From an uncultured Flavobacteriaceae bacterium (GTDB taxonomy: Bacteria; Bacteroidota; Bacteroidia; Flavobacteriales; Flavobacteriaceae), in the NCBI GenBank assembly GCA_947494695.1, contig CANLWB010000011.1, positions 62,001 to 126,000 of the forward strand: 64,000 bases of DNA. Reading direction: 5' to 3'. The position numbers and the translations under genes were made by a program. Shown here piece after piece: positions 37,340 through 46,256 of the stretch (within the stretch, counting starts at the first letter, position 1; every line of letters starts with the position of its first letter). The notes beneath the pieces were generated by a model. That model had not been told where the DNA came from and did not search any database. It saw only the letters and a program-made list of their open reading frames with translations.

Positions 37340-39151
37340 TTAATGGAGTCTTTTGTAGGCCAACCAAGCTTGTTCATTATTAATTATTCTAATGGTTTCT
37401 AGAGCTCTTATTGCTTCAGGTTTACTTTTATAACTAGCATATGCCACTTGTAATAAACCGTTATTATTTTTTCCAATACTTCTGGCGTTAACAAACCCAT
37501 CTGCTTTTAATTGTTCTACCAGTTTAATCCCATTCTTTTCAGAATTAAAAGAACCAGCTATGACATGATAATTCCCGATTTGGTCTGTCATGTTTAATGT
37601 GTTCTCTGGGGTAGCATTTAAAATCACAAACTCAACACGCCTGTTAGCTTGCGCTTCTTTATTGGTACATTTGCGTTTACAATCAATTAGCGGTTTTTGT
37701 TCTCCATAACCTTTAGATAGTAATCTATTCTTATCAATACCATTTTCGATTAAATAATTTAGGGTGGACTTTGCCCGTTTTTTAGATAACCTTAAATTAT
37801 AAGAATAAGAACCAACATTATCTGTATGAGCATTAATGACTAGTTTTATTTTAGGGTGCTCGTTAAGGACCTTTACTATTTTGTCCAGAGCCAAATTCGA
37901 TTCTTCTTTTATGCTGTGTTGACCATAGTCGAAGTATATATTCTCAACAATAATTCTAAGTTCATTATCTACTTCTGCGATCACAGGTTCGGTAGACATT
38001 ATTGCTAAATCTTGAGCGTATGTTGTGTCTTCATTTTTATAAGATCTAAAATCAAAAACTCCAGTATCATAACCGCTTTTCTGAGTAGTAATTGTATAAG
38101 CCTCCAATGGAGATACATCGAAGCTGTAAGAGCCGTCATTATCGGTTACTACTTGCTCTATTTCTCTTTGGTTTTTGTCTCTTAGAACAACAACAGCACC
38201 GGCTATCACGTTGTTAGTGGTTATATCTAAAACCTTCCCCTTTACAGTTTGTTCAATATGTTTGAACGTAAAATAATGAAGATCGTAGCTGTTTCCCTCG
38301 TTTCTATTTGATGAAAAATATCCTGAGCTATCGTTTGCATTAAAATAGGCAATTTCATCAAAAGTGGTGTTAATAGTGTTACCCATATTTTTAGGTGTAC
38401 GATATTCGTTATTTGATATTTTACTGGCAAAAAAGTCAAACCCTCCCATGCCCTCATGGCCATTGGAAGCAAAAAATAGATATTCGTCGTCAGCAGAAAT
38501 ATATGGGTGTTTGTCGTCTTCAGTTGTATTTATTTTTTCTCCTAAATTTTCAGGTATACCTAGAGTGCCGTCAGGGTTAATATTTACAGAATAAATATCG
38601 AAGCCGCCCAGGGCATCGGGCATGTTAGCCGAAAAATATAACTTATCACCCCGAGCATTTACGAAAGGGTTTTCTATAGATACATTGTCACTATTAAAAC
38701 TTAACAATTCTTCGTTCATCCAATTACCGTGAGAGCCTTCCTCAAAGCTGGCTCTGTAAAGTTTATATTCCAAGGATTTTACCCGATTACTTCGTGTGTA
38801 ATATACGGTTTGTTCGTCTGGTGAGAACGACACTTGTCCTTCACTATCGCCTGTGTTTAAAATTCTAGAAAATAATATAGGTTTAGATAAGTTTCCACTA
38901 CCAAGTGTATCAAGACAATACAGCTCTTTGTAAGCTTCATTGGTGTTGGGGTCTATTTTGGCTAATGCACCAATTTTTTTAGAAGATACCAGAATTAATT
39001 TATCTCTAAAAAAACCGGTTCCAATCTCGGAATATTCAGTGTTAATATCTGTGTCTGAAACTTCAAATTGAAATCCGTTTGTTCCAATATCCGTTTGACT
39101 GAATAATACGAGAGACTGAAGCCATACAAAAATCTTTAGATAAGCTTTCAT
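37340..39151 (-). CDS. OmpA family protein with PD40 repeats and a C-terminal SPOR-like extension (paralogue B)
   Basis: A 603-residue protein with the same domains as its neighbour: signal peptide (ending LFSQ), PD40 repeats (FSPDEQTVYYTRSNRVKS, SADDEYLFFASNGHEGMGG), a carboxypeptidase-regulatory-like domain and an OmpA domain (NIYFDYGQHSIKEES, INAHTDNVGSYSYNLRLSK). It continues past the point where the first one ends, with about 75 residues (GNYHVIAGSFNSEKNGIKLV, then LLQVAYASYKSKPEAIRALE) that fit a SPOR-type fold, which binds denuded peptidoglycan. Tandem duplication is evident. The exact role is unknown. Confidence 0.9.
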   Translation of the reverse strand: MKAYLKIFVWLQSLVLFSQTDIGTNGFQFEVSDTDINTEYSEIGTGFFRDKLILVSSKKIGALAKIDPNTNEAYKELYCLDTLGSGNLSKPILFSRILNTGDSEGQVSFSPDEQTVYYTRSNRVKSLEYKLYRASFEEGSHGNWMNEELLSFNSDNVSIENPFVNARGDKLYFSANMPDALGGFDIYSVNINPDGTLGIPENLGEKINTTEDDKHPYISADDEYLFFASNGHEGMGGFDFFASKISNNEYRTPKNMGNTINTTFDEIAYFNANDSSGYFSSNRNEGNSYDLHYFTFKHIEQTVKGKVLDITTNNVIAGAVVVLRDKNQREIEQVVTDNDGSYSFDVSPLEAYTITTQKSGYDTGVFDFRSYKNEDTTYAQDLAIMSTEPVIAEVDNELRIIVENIYFDYGQHSIKEESNLALDKIVKVLNEHPKIKLVINAHTDNVGSYSYNLRLSKKRAKSTLNYLIENGIDKNRLLSKGYGEQKPLIDCKRKCTNKEAQANRRVEFVILNATPENTLNMTDQIGNYHVIAGSFNSEKNGIKLVEQLKADGFVNARSIGKNNNGLLQVAYASYKSKPEAIRALETIRIINNEQAWLAYKRLH

Positions 39152-39259
39152 CTTTAGGGGGTTGGTCGTTTACTTCGCTATTAACGAATTTTAAAATGCA
39201 AAAGTATAATCTTAGAGGTTAAAATGCAATATTATTCGTTGAAATACAGTATTTTGAAA

Positions 39260-39279
39260 GGTAAACCTACATGTTTACC
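39260..39279 (-). terminator. Hairpin overlapping the GH3-type gene's stop codon
   Basis: GGTAAAC (39260-39266) and GTTTACC (39273-39279) around CTACAT. On the minus strand the hairpin includes the stop codon TAA (39275-39277) and is followed by TTTC. It is a possible compact terminator. Confidence 0.4.
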
Positions 39280-40789
39280 GGTTCAAACCGAGTAACTCAT
39301 CCATATAGACGCGTGTATTTGACAGACGAGGAATTTTATGTTGACCACCAAGTTTATTATTTTGTTTTAACCAATCATGAAACAAACATGGCCTAGCAAT
39401 ATTAATTTTGGGTTTGTTTAGTGTGATGTTGTTATAACGTTTGGCTTCGTAGTCTGAATTTAAGGCTTTTAATGCATTGTCAAGTAGTTCATTGAAATAA
39501 TCAATATCTCTGGGTGGGGTTTTGAATTCAATTAACCATTCATGAGCTCCCTTTTTTTTGCCTTTCATAAAAATTGGAGCAGCCGTAAAATCTACAATTT
39601 CGGCATTCGTGCGTTTGCATACTTTTTTTAGTGCATTCTCGGCATTTTCGATAATAAGTTCTTCTCCAAAAACATTGATATGGTGCCTGGTTCTGCCAGA
39701 AACTTTGAGTCTATAAGGGCTTAAGGAGGTGAATCTAATGGTGTCACCAATCTTATAGCGCCACAATCCTGCATTGGTGGTAATGATTACGGCGTAATTC
39801 TGATTAAGCTTAACCTCACTTAAAGGGATTGCTCTTTCCTCGGACGTATCGTAAACATCCATTGGAATGAATTCGTAGAAAATGCCATAATCAAGCATCA
39901 ATAGCAATTCGTTGCAGTTATTTTGATCCTGAATAGCGAAAAAACCTTCAGAGGCATTGTAAATCTCGTAATATTTAAAATCGGTGGAGGGAAGGATTTT
40001 TTTGTATTGGTCTTTATAAGGTGTGAAACTAACACCTCCATGAAAATAGACCTCCAAATTAGGCCATACCTCGTGTAAGCTTCGATTTTTTGTAGTCTCC
40101 AAAACATTGTTAAGTAAAACAAGCATCCAGGAAGGTACACCTGCCAGGCTAGTAACATTTTCTTTTATGGTTTCATCAACAATAGCTTGCATTTTATATT
40201 CCCAATCACTCATAAGAGAGACTTTACTACCTGGGGTACTGCTAAACTCTGCCCAGAAAGGCATATTATCAATTAAAATGGCAGATAAATCACCAAATAC
40301 GGTACCATTTTCTTTATACAGTTCCTTGCTGCCTCCTAATCGTAGACTCTTTCCTGTGAATAGTTGCGAATCTTCATTATTATTAAGGTACATGCACAAC
40401 AAATCTTTACTGGCAGCATAGTGACAGTCTTCGAGTGATTCTGCACTTACCGGAATAAATTTACTTTTAGATCTGGTGGTTCCGCTTGACTTGGCAAACC
40501 ATTTTATAGGGCTAGGCCAAAAGATATTACTTTCGCCTTTTCGGGAACGTTCAATAATGTCTTGCCACCCATCATAGTTTTTTATGGGGACCCGTTCAGA
40601 AAACATTCTATAATTCTTAATGGAAGCGAAGTCGTATTTTTTACCAATTTCAGTATCCTTTGCAATATCTATAAGGGTTAATAGTAATTCATTTTGTACT
40701 TCATTGGGGTATTTTAAAAAGAGTTCTATTTGATGAAACCTTTTTTTTAGAAACCAAGAAGCAATCGAATTTACTATAGGTATTGGCAT
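39275..40789 (-). CDS. GH3 auxin-responsive-like acyl-adenylate synthetase
   Basis: A 504-residue protein of the GH3 family (ANL-type adenylating enzymes; in plants they link amino acids to jasmonate and auxin). Motifs FAKSSGTTRSKSKFIPVS (ATP-binding P-loop-like), YEIYNASEGFFAIQD, VIITTNAGLWRYKIGDTIRF and GRTRHHINVFGEELIIENAE are all present. Bacterial members are widespread in Bacteroidota, but their substrates are mostly unknown. The enzyme should be cytosolic. The gene is 42 bases from the divergent DUF2797 gene. Confidence 0.92.
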   Translation of the reverse strand: MPIPIVNSIASWFLKKRFHQIELFLKYPNEVQNELLLTLIDIAKDTEIGKKYDFASIKNYRMFSERVPIKNYDGWQDIIERSRKGESNIFWPSPIKWFAKSSGTTRSKSKFIPVSAESLEDCHYAASKDLLCMYLNNNEDSQLFTGKSLRLGGSKELYKENGTVFGDLSAILIDNMPFWAEFSSTPGSKVSLMSDWEYKMQAIVDETIKENVTSLAGVPSWMLVLLNNVLETTKNRSLHEVWPNLEVYFHGGVSFTPYKDQYKKILPSTDFKYYEIYNASEGFFAIQDQNNCNELLLMLDYGIFYEFIPMDVYDTSEERAIPLSEVKLNQNYAVIITTNAGLWRYKIGDTIRFTSLSPYRLKVSGRTRHHINVFGEELIIENAENALKKVCKRTNAEIVDFTAAPIFMKGKKKGAHEWLIEFKTPPRDIDYFNELLDNALKALNSDYEAKRYNNITLNKPKINIARPCLFHDWLKQNNKLGGQHKIPRLSNTRVYMDELLGLNR

Positions 40790-40831
40790 ATTTATTTTAT
40801 CTTTAAGATTTTAAAAATAACATTTTTTTTT

Positions 40832-41626
40832 ATGACTTACCAAGGGGTTCTAACTAAAATGGAAACGGAGTATGCTAGTCCGATTCAGTATTACTTAGTG
40901 TTTGAGAACGATTTTTTAAATATGAATCAGTTGCTTAACAAGCATATAACCATTCAATTTGTAAAATATCAATGTTTGAATTGTGGTTTAGATAAACCTA
41001 TTTATAGACAAGGGTTTGATAAACAGTGTTTTTACAAAGTCCCTCAGGCAGCCGATTGGATTATGCGTCCCGAGTTAAGTAAGGCGCATCTTGATCAGGA
41101 GGACAGGGATTTGGAATTTGAGAAAAAAGCACAGTTGCAACCTCATATCGTATACTTGGCAAACTCCAGTAATGTAAAAGTAGGTGTGACCAGAAAAAGC
41201 CAGGTGCCAACCCGTTGGATAGATCAGGGAGCGCATGAAGCTATAGAAATTGTTGAGGTTCCAAACCGGTATTTGGCTGGGATTACAGAGGTCGCATTAA
41301 AGGATCATGTCGCAGATAAAACCAATTGGCGAAAAATGCTTAAAAATGATATTGAAGATGAAAATCTAACCGAATGGCGTGATCGTTTAAAGCCATTTGT
41401 TCCTGCCGAGGTTATTGATTATTTTATAGAAACTAATGGTGAAACGAGTTTAGAATTTCCAGTTCAAAAATATCCCGAAAAACCGAAAAGTTTAAATATT
41501 GTTAAACAACAGGAGTATTCAGGTAAATTAGCTGGTATAAAAGGACAGTATCTTATATTTGAGGATGAGACTGTTTTTAATATTCGTGCTAACGAAGGCC
41601 TTGTCGTGAATATCTCGATTAATTAG
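40832..41626 (+). CDS. DUF2797 family protein
   Basis: A 264-residue protein. The N-terminal part contains a zinc-knuckle-like pattern (YQCLNCGL, then DKQCFYK) and the central part HIVYLANSSNVKVGVTRKSQ looks like the GIY-YIG nuclease-like fold seen in DUF2797. KVGVTR and RWIDQGA are the family marks. Function unknown; nucleic-acid binding is a guess from the zinc and GIY-YIG-like parts. It is divergent from the GH3 gene and followed by a palindromic repeat. Confidence 0.85.
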   Translation: MTYQGVLTKMETEYASPIQYYLVFENDFLNMNQLLNKHITIQFVKYQCLNCGLDKPIYRQGFDKQCFYKVPQAADWIMRPELSKAHLDQEDRDLEFEKKAQLQPHIVYLANSSNVKVGVTRKSQVPTRWIDQGAHEAIEIVEVPNRYLAGITEVALKDHVADKTNWRKMLKNDIEDENLTEWRDRLKPFVPAEVIDYFIETNGETSLEFPVQKYPEKPKSLNIVKQQEYSGKLAGIKGQYLIFEDETVFNIRANEGLVVNISIN

Positions 41627-41691
41627 AGGACGTTCTGAATGATACCTTTTTTACTTGGTTTTTAACATAGAAAACTCATGTTAGTTAGTAG

Positions 41692-41711
41692 ATTCCTGCT
41701 TGCTTGGGAAT
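41692..41711. repeat. Palindrome ATTCCTGC-TTGC-TTGGGAAT between convergent genes
   Basis: A degenerate copy of the ATTCCTGC family (arms match at 6 of 8 positions) that ends exactly at the LysE gene stop. It lies between two convergent genes and probably acts as a shared 3' structure. Confidence 0.5.
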
Positions 41712-42331
41712 TATGCAACATACAATTTCATAGCCTGTACGAAAGCGATAATTATCAATAAAACTCCTGTAATTTTATTAATGATATTTGATATGTTTTG
41801 AATCCTGGATTTAATTAATAAGCTAAATCTACTGTAACTGTATAGGGTAAGTAATTTTCCAATGTATACACCAGAAAAAAACAGAAATAATACCGAAAGC
41901 GACGACTGTAAGGATAGCATGATGTCGTTCTTATTCAAAAAACCAAAGGCAATCACCCAATAAATTAAAACGGGAGGGTTTACAATGCCAAGAAAAAAGC
42001 CTGTTATATATTTAGATTGTATTATTTTTTTCTTTTTAGGTTTTTCAGATTGTTTTTTCAAGAATAGATAAACTCCTACTGCTAGCAAAAGCAAGGCCAT
42101 TAGCAGTTGTACCCAGGAATGATCATTAAAAAAATTTCTAACTGTTATATTGTAATGTAGTGCGTAATACGATAACATAACCTCAGCCATACCTGCTGTT
42201 ATAGCAATTTTAAAAGCCTTTTTTGCATTTTGCCTTAGCGTGGTATTAATCACAGCAATATTAGAAGCCCCTAATGGTAACGCCCCAAGAATAGTGGTTA
42301 ATATACCTATAAGTAAATACATTACAATCAT
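41711..42331 (-). CDS. LysE family transporter
   Basis: A 206-residue inner-membrane exporter with six hydrophobic segments. The N-terminal motif LGALPLGASNIAVINTTLRQ is the LysE/RhtB signature, and the central loop is strongly basic (KKQSEKPKKKKIIQS). LysE proteins export amino acids and small solutes. Here the basic cytosolic loop between helices 3 and 4 is longer than usual. The substrate cannot be deduced. The gene follows a hairpin-flanked gap downstream of the AsmA gene, so is a separate unit. Confidence 0.88.
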   Translation of the reverse strand: MIVMYLLIGILTTILGALPLGASNIAVINTTLRQNAKKAFKIAITAGMAEVMLSYYALHYNITVRNFFNDHSWVQLLMALLLLAVGVYLFLKKQSEKPKKKKIIQSKYITGFFLGIVNPPVLIYWVIAFGFLNKNDIMLSLQSSLSVLFLFFSGVYIGKLLTLYSYSRFSLLIKSRIQNISNIINKITGVLLIIIAFVQAMKLYVA

Positions 42332-42383
42332 AAAGCTTTGGTAGGTATAGTGTATTAAAGCTTACAAGTTTTTCCGTTAAATC

Positions 42384-42421
42384 AAAAAAGCTGCAAAACC
42401 GAATTATCGTGCTTGCAGCTT
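42384..42421 (-). terminator. Rho-independent terminator after the AsmA gene
   Basis: AAGCTGCAA (42388-42396) and TTGCAGCTT (42413-42421) with an A run at 42384-42389 that reads as T on the minus strand. A second hairpin, TTTCTTAGA (42434-42442) and TCTAAGAAA (42462-42470), lies between it and the AsmA stop. Confidence 0.7.
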
Positions 42422-42474
42422 AATCGAATAGAATTTCTTAGAGCTTTGTCTCGAGGATCGTTCTAAGAAACTCT

Positions 42475-45147
42475 TTATTTTGATTTTTTCTTTTTGCCAA
42501 ATAAGCCTCCAAGTGCATTTTTAACGGCATCTTCCGTTGTGTTGGTCTTTGCAGAATCTGTTTTGGTTTTGTTACCTTTTAACATGTCGCCTAGAACGTC
42601 TTTTACACTATTGTTTTGCTCTTTTTTAAGAGAATCACTTTTAGATTTATTACCTCCAATAACACCACTAAGCAAATCAGAGACCTTTCCCTTTCCTTTA
42701 TTAAGCAACTTTTGTTTTTCAATTTCAATAAGTTGATTAGTAAGGGTTTTAACGCCACTGGCTAAATCGGTTTTAACAGAGGGGTTTGTATAACTTCCTC
42801 CAATATTAGCAGTGACAGGAACATTAATGTTTTTGGCATCTTTGCTATCAATTTTTCTAATTAACTGATTAACTTCACTGCCCAAATATTTTGCAGGGAC
42901 ATTAAAAACAGCACTATATTCCAGATTTTTATCGAAACCATGTGAGCCTGAAACATCAATAGTAATATCTTCGTACGTAAGCTGAAATGGTTTTACACTA
43001 ACCTTTCCATTTGCAAAGTCTAGTTTTGTTTTAAGGTCTTTTAGGCTCAGTTTATTAAAATCAATAAAATCCATAGAACCTTCCAGCTTGTTAAATAATT
43101 CACTTCTATTCGCATCGACTTTTGTAGCTAATAATTCCGTTAATCCACTTCCTGAGAGTGTACTAAGTTTTGGAAGTAACTCTTCGTCCAAATTACCAGA
43201 TAAGTTCAAATCCGTATTAAGCTTTCCCTGAAGCAACTTTGCTATGGGGGCCAGGTTTCTTAAAAATTCAATATTCTTAAACGACTGCGGAATATCGAAA
43301 CTATCTATGCCCATGTTAAAATTAAAGGTTGGGGTTTCTCCTTTGGTAGAAACATCTCCCGAAACTGCCAGAGTTCCATCGAAAATATGCGATGTTAAAT
43401 CTTTAAGTGTCACTTTTTGATCCTTAATAAAAAGCGTTCCCTTGACATCCTTTAAATTAAAATGGTCGTACACTACTGTTTTTGCATTGGCATTAACAGT
43501 ACAATCTAAAAAAGCAGGTATTTTTAGTGATTCGGTGTCTTGAGTAATGTCCTTGTCTTCCGAAATGGATTCTTCCTCAGACATAAAATCGTTGACTTTT
43601 AAAAATGTAGAATTTAAGTTGAAATTACCTTGAAGTGTATTATCACTTAACAAAAAGCCCATGATGTTTTTTATGGTTCCTGTAGCATTTAAGTCACTAC
43701 TACCTGTTCTGGCTTTAAAGGAGTTAAGTGATATCGTTTTAGGGTTAAAAGTCATATTGGCTTCAGAAATATGAATAGGATTCATAAGGTCTTCTGAAGA
43801 AAACACAAAATCATTAATGCTTACCGCTCCTGTATTTTTTATACGTTCTAAAGCATTGGTTTCGATGGCTTTCATATCGAAAGACGTATTGATACTTCCT
43901 TTTAAAACACCGGTTAATGTCTGTTCCATATCAACCGGATAGGCTTTGGTTATATTAGCCAAATTTAAAACACCTGAAACATTGGCATTTACCAACATAT
44001 TTTTTGTAATGTTTTTTAAAGAGGCAGACGATTTAAATACATCTTCGTCAATTTTAAAATTAAGCGCTTTAATATCGATGTAAGTGTCATCTATGTTCCC
44101 GGTTGTATTTTTTATGGTTGTATTAATGGTTATATTTTCAATACCTTTTGGTAAATCGGGGTATTTAAAAGATCCATTATGAGAAACAATACTAATGTCT
44201 AATGTTGGGATGGTTTTTTCAGAATGAATTCCTTTAACAATACCTTTAACTGTAAAATCACCGGTAGTTTTAACATTAGCAATACTCTTGGTATATGCTT
44301 CTGGAATTAAGGCCAAAAAGCTTTTAAAGGATGTTTCAGGGTTTTCAAAATCGATATCTATTTCCTGACCTTCTTCGAGTAATTTTACATAACCATGAAA
44401 TTCAAGAGGTAGATCGTTTATTGAGGCTTTGTTGTCTTTAAAGGTATATATACTTTGTTCTAAATCCAGTCCGATTATAGCATCCAATTTAATATGATTG
44501 TTGTTTAGATAGTTGGTGCTATCCATAGTAAAACTAATGTTGGCAGATGTTTTTGTGTCCAATTCCGATGTTTCAGCAGAAAAAATTCCTTGTCCTTCAT
44601 GATTAAGTTCAGAAATATAAATGGCCATGTTTGCAGCTTCATCAATATACGCCAAAGAACTGTTATTGATCCTGTAATTTTCTATATCAAAAGAAAAATT
44701 ACCAGATTCTGTATCGGTATCTGCTACCGGTTTGTTTTCATCACTTTTAGCAATATCAAAATTGGTATTCCCGAACTTATCGGTCTTGAGTGTTACCAGG
44801 GTTTCATCTACAGCAATCGAATTAACTACGATAGGTTCATCGCCCGAAGTTTTAAACAATTCCTTTATTGACATGGACAAAGCAATGTTTTTAGAGGTAA
44901 TGAGAGTTTCTCCTTTAAACGGTTCGAAATTCGTTATTACCAAGTCTGTTACGGAAACATGTGCTTTTGGGAAACTTTTAAAAAAACTTAAGCTTACGTC
45001 GCTAAATTCAACTTGGGCATTTAAATTTTCGTTTATGGTGCGTTTCACCATATCTTTTATCTGCGATTTAAACGCAAATGGAAGGGCTATTAATAGAATG
45101 ATAATAACGAGCATAACAATGCCCACTATCTTTAGGGTTTTTTTCAT
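42475..45147 (-). CDS. AsmA family protein
   Basis: An 890-residue protein with one N-terminal transmembrane helix (about 6-27) and a long beta-rich body typical of AsmA/TamB-like bridge proteins: the start DMVKRTINENLNAQVEFSDV and the later AsmA-C repeats fit. The last 60 residues are of low complexity and rich in Lys, Asp and Ser (for example KSDSLKKEQNNSVKD). AsmA-like proteins span the periplasm and carry phospholipid to the outer membrane. The transport role is family knowledge. It has its own terminator and no close partner. Confidence 0.88.
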   Translation of the reverse strand: MKKTLKIVGIVMLVIIILLIALPFAFKSQIKDMVKRTINENLNAQVEFSDVSLSFFKSFPKAHVSVTDLVITNFEPFKGETLITSKNIALSMSIKELFKTSGDEPIVVNSIAVDETLVTLKTDKFGNTNFDIAKSDENKPVADTDTESGNFSFDIENYRINNSSLAYIDEAANMAIYISELNHEGQGIFSAETSELDTKTSANISFTMDSTNYLNNNHIKLDAIIGLDLEQSIYTFKDNKASINDLPLEFHGYVKLLEEGQEIDIDFENPETSFKSFLALIPEAYTKSIANVKTTGDFTVKGIVKGIHSEKTIPTLDISIVSHNGSFKYPDLPKGIENITINTTIKNTTGNIDDTYIDIKALNFKIDEDVFKSSASLKNITKNMLVNANVSGVLNLANITKAYPVDMEQTLTGVLKGSINTSFDMKAIETNALERIKNTGAVSINDFVFSSEDLMNPIHISEANMTFNPKTISLNSFKARTGSSDLNATGTIKNIMGFLLSDNTLQGNFNLNSTFLKVNDFMSEEESISEDKDITQDTESLKIPAFLDCTVNANAKTVVYDHFNLKDVKGTLFIKDQKVTLKDLTSHIFDGTLAVSGDVSTKGETPTFNFNMGIDSFDIPQSFKNIEFLRNLAPIAKLLQGKLNTDLNLSGNLDEELLPKLSTLSGSGLTELLATKVDANRSELFNKLEGSMDFIDFNKLSLKDLKTKLDFANGKVSVKPFQLTYEDITIDVSGSHGFDKNLEYSAVFNVPAKYLGSEVNQLIRKIDSKDAKNINVPVTANIGGSYTNPSVKTDLASGVKTLTNQLIEIEKQKLLNKGKGKVSDLLSGVIGGNKSKSDSLKKEQNNSVKDVLGDMLKGNKTKTDSAKTNTTEDAVKNALGGLFGKKKKSK

Positions 45148-45266
45148 AGTGTAGGTTTTTTGCTATTTAATTCTTATCAGAATTTTATTTTATAGGGTGT
45201 TACGAATTAGCACAGTGAATATACGTAAAAATGGCATTATAGGAATAAAACTAATTTTAATAAATG

Positions 45267-45980
45267 TTAATTTTTAAAAAGAAGATCGATTTCTTCGTTA
45301 ACTTTTAGGTTAAAACGTTTTCTAAACAGATAAACACCTAAATACAATAATGGCGTATCCAGAATGGCTACAAAAACTTTAAATAGAAATCCGCTTACCA
45401 ATAACCCCTTAAAGTTAGACCAATCAATAATGCCAAAAGAGCACAAGAGGAAGACAATTGTAAATGTATCGACAAATTGCGAGAACCAGGTTGAGAAATT
45501 ATTACGTAACCAAAGATGCTTTCCTTTGGTAAGTCGTTTCCAGAAATGATAAATTTGAATGTCCACAAACTGAGCAAACAGGTAGGTAAGCATGCTTGAA
45601 AATACAGCAATGATGGAATTCCCAAAAACGGTACCAAACATATCGTCTTTTACATAAGACCATGAGGTAGCCGGAACGATATCTGCCACCAAAATAATTA
45701 AAAGAGAAAAAAGAGAAGCAAAAATTCCGGTAACAACGACATCATTGGCGCGCTTTTTGCCATAAATCTCACTAATTAAATCCGTAATTAAAAAAGTGAT
45801 GGGATATGGTAATATACCAACAGAGATTTCAAAAAGCTTGCTGCCAAAGATTTCAATATCGAAAGGGTACCAGTAGAAAAATTTTTGAAAAATAAGGTTA
45901 GATACAACCAGAGAGGTTATAAATAGAGCCCCCAAAAGAATGTAAATACGTTGGGCAGCTAGTTTGTCTTTTAAATTCAT
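45267..45980 (-). CDS. Queuosine precursor transporter (VUT family, DUF165/YhhQ)
   Basis: A 237-residue membrane protein with six hydrophobic segments. The motifs LPYPITFLITDLISEIYGKKRAND, YLFAQFVDIQIYHFWKR and FSQFVDTFTIVFL match YhhQ, which imports 7-cyano-7-deazaguanine or related queuosine precursors. No other queuosine gene is in the window. The gene stands alone and its start is 276 bases from the divergent folK fusion. I do not see a preQ1 riboswitch in the leader, but I cannot rule it out by eye. Confidence 0.92.
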   Translation of the reverse strand: MNLKDKLAAQRIYILLGALFITSLVVSNLIFQKFFYWYPFDIEIFGSKLFEISVGILPYPITFLITDLISEIYGKKRANDVVVTGIFASLFSLLIILVADIVPATSWSYVKDDMFGTVFGNSIIAVFSSMLTYLFAQFVDIQIYHFWKRLTKGKHLWLRNNFSTWFSQFVDTFTIVFLLCSFGIIDWSNFKGLLVSGFLFKVFVAILDTPLLYLGVYLFRKRFNLKVNEEIDLLFKN

Positions 45981-46217
45981 CGTTGTAGTTTGTGAGTAAT
46001 AACACGTTAAACTGTTCGAATGTAACGAAACAGGTTTTAATATATAAACATAGTAAATTTATGTCTTTATAAATAAAATCCACACATACTTAAAGGATAG
46101 ACATTATAGATTTAAATTCTGTTATGTGAAAAAACCTAACAACCGGGGATAATTTGTGAATAAATATCACCTTATAAATATAAAGGATTAAAAATTGTTT
46201 TAGTTAATTTGCGCATG

Positions 46218-46233
46218 ACACATCGTTATGTGT
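46218..46233 (+). promoter_or_regulatory. Hairpin in the folK leader
   Basis: ACACAT-CGTT-ATGTGT is a perfect palindrome 24 bases before the ATG of the folK fusion. It could bind a regulator or affect translation. The element TTAATTTG (46204-46211), one base off TAnnTTTG, is just upstream. Confidence 0.35.
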
Positions 46234-46256
46234 AAGTAGAAGTGCGTTAATGACTT

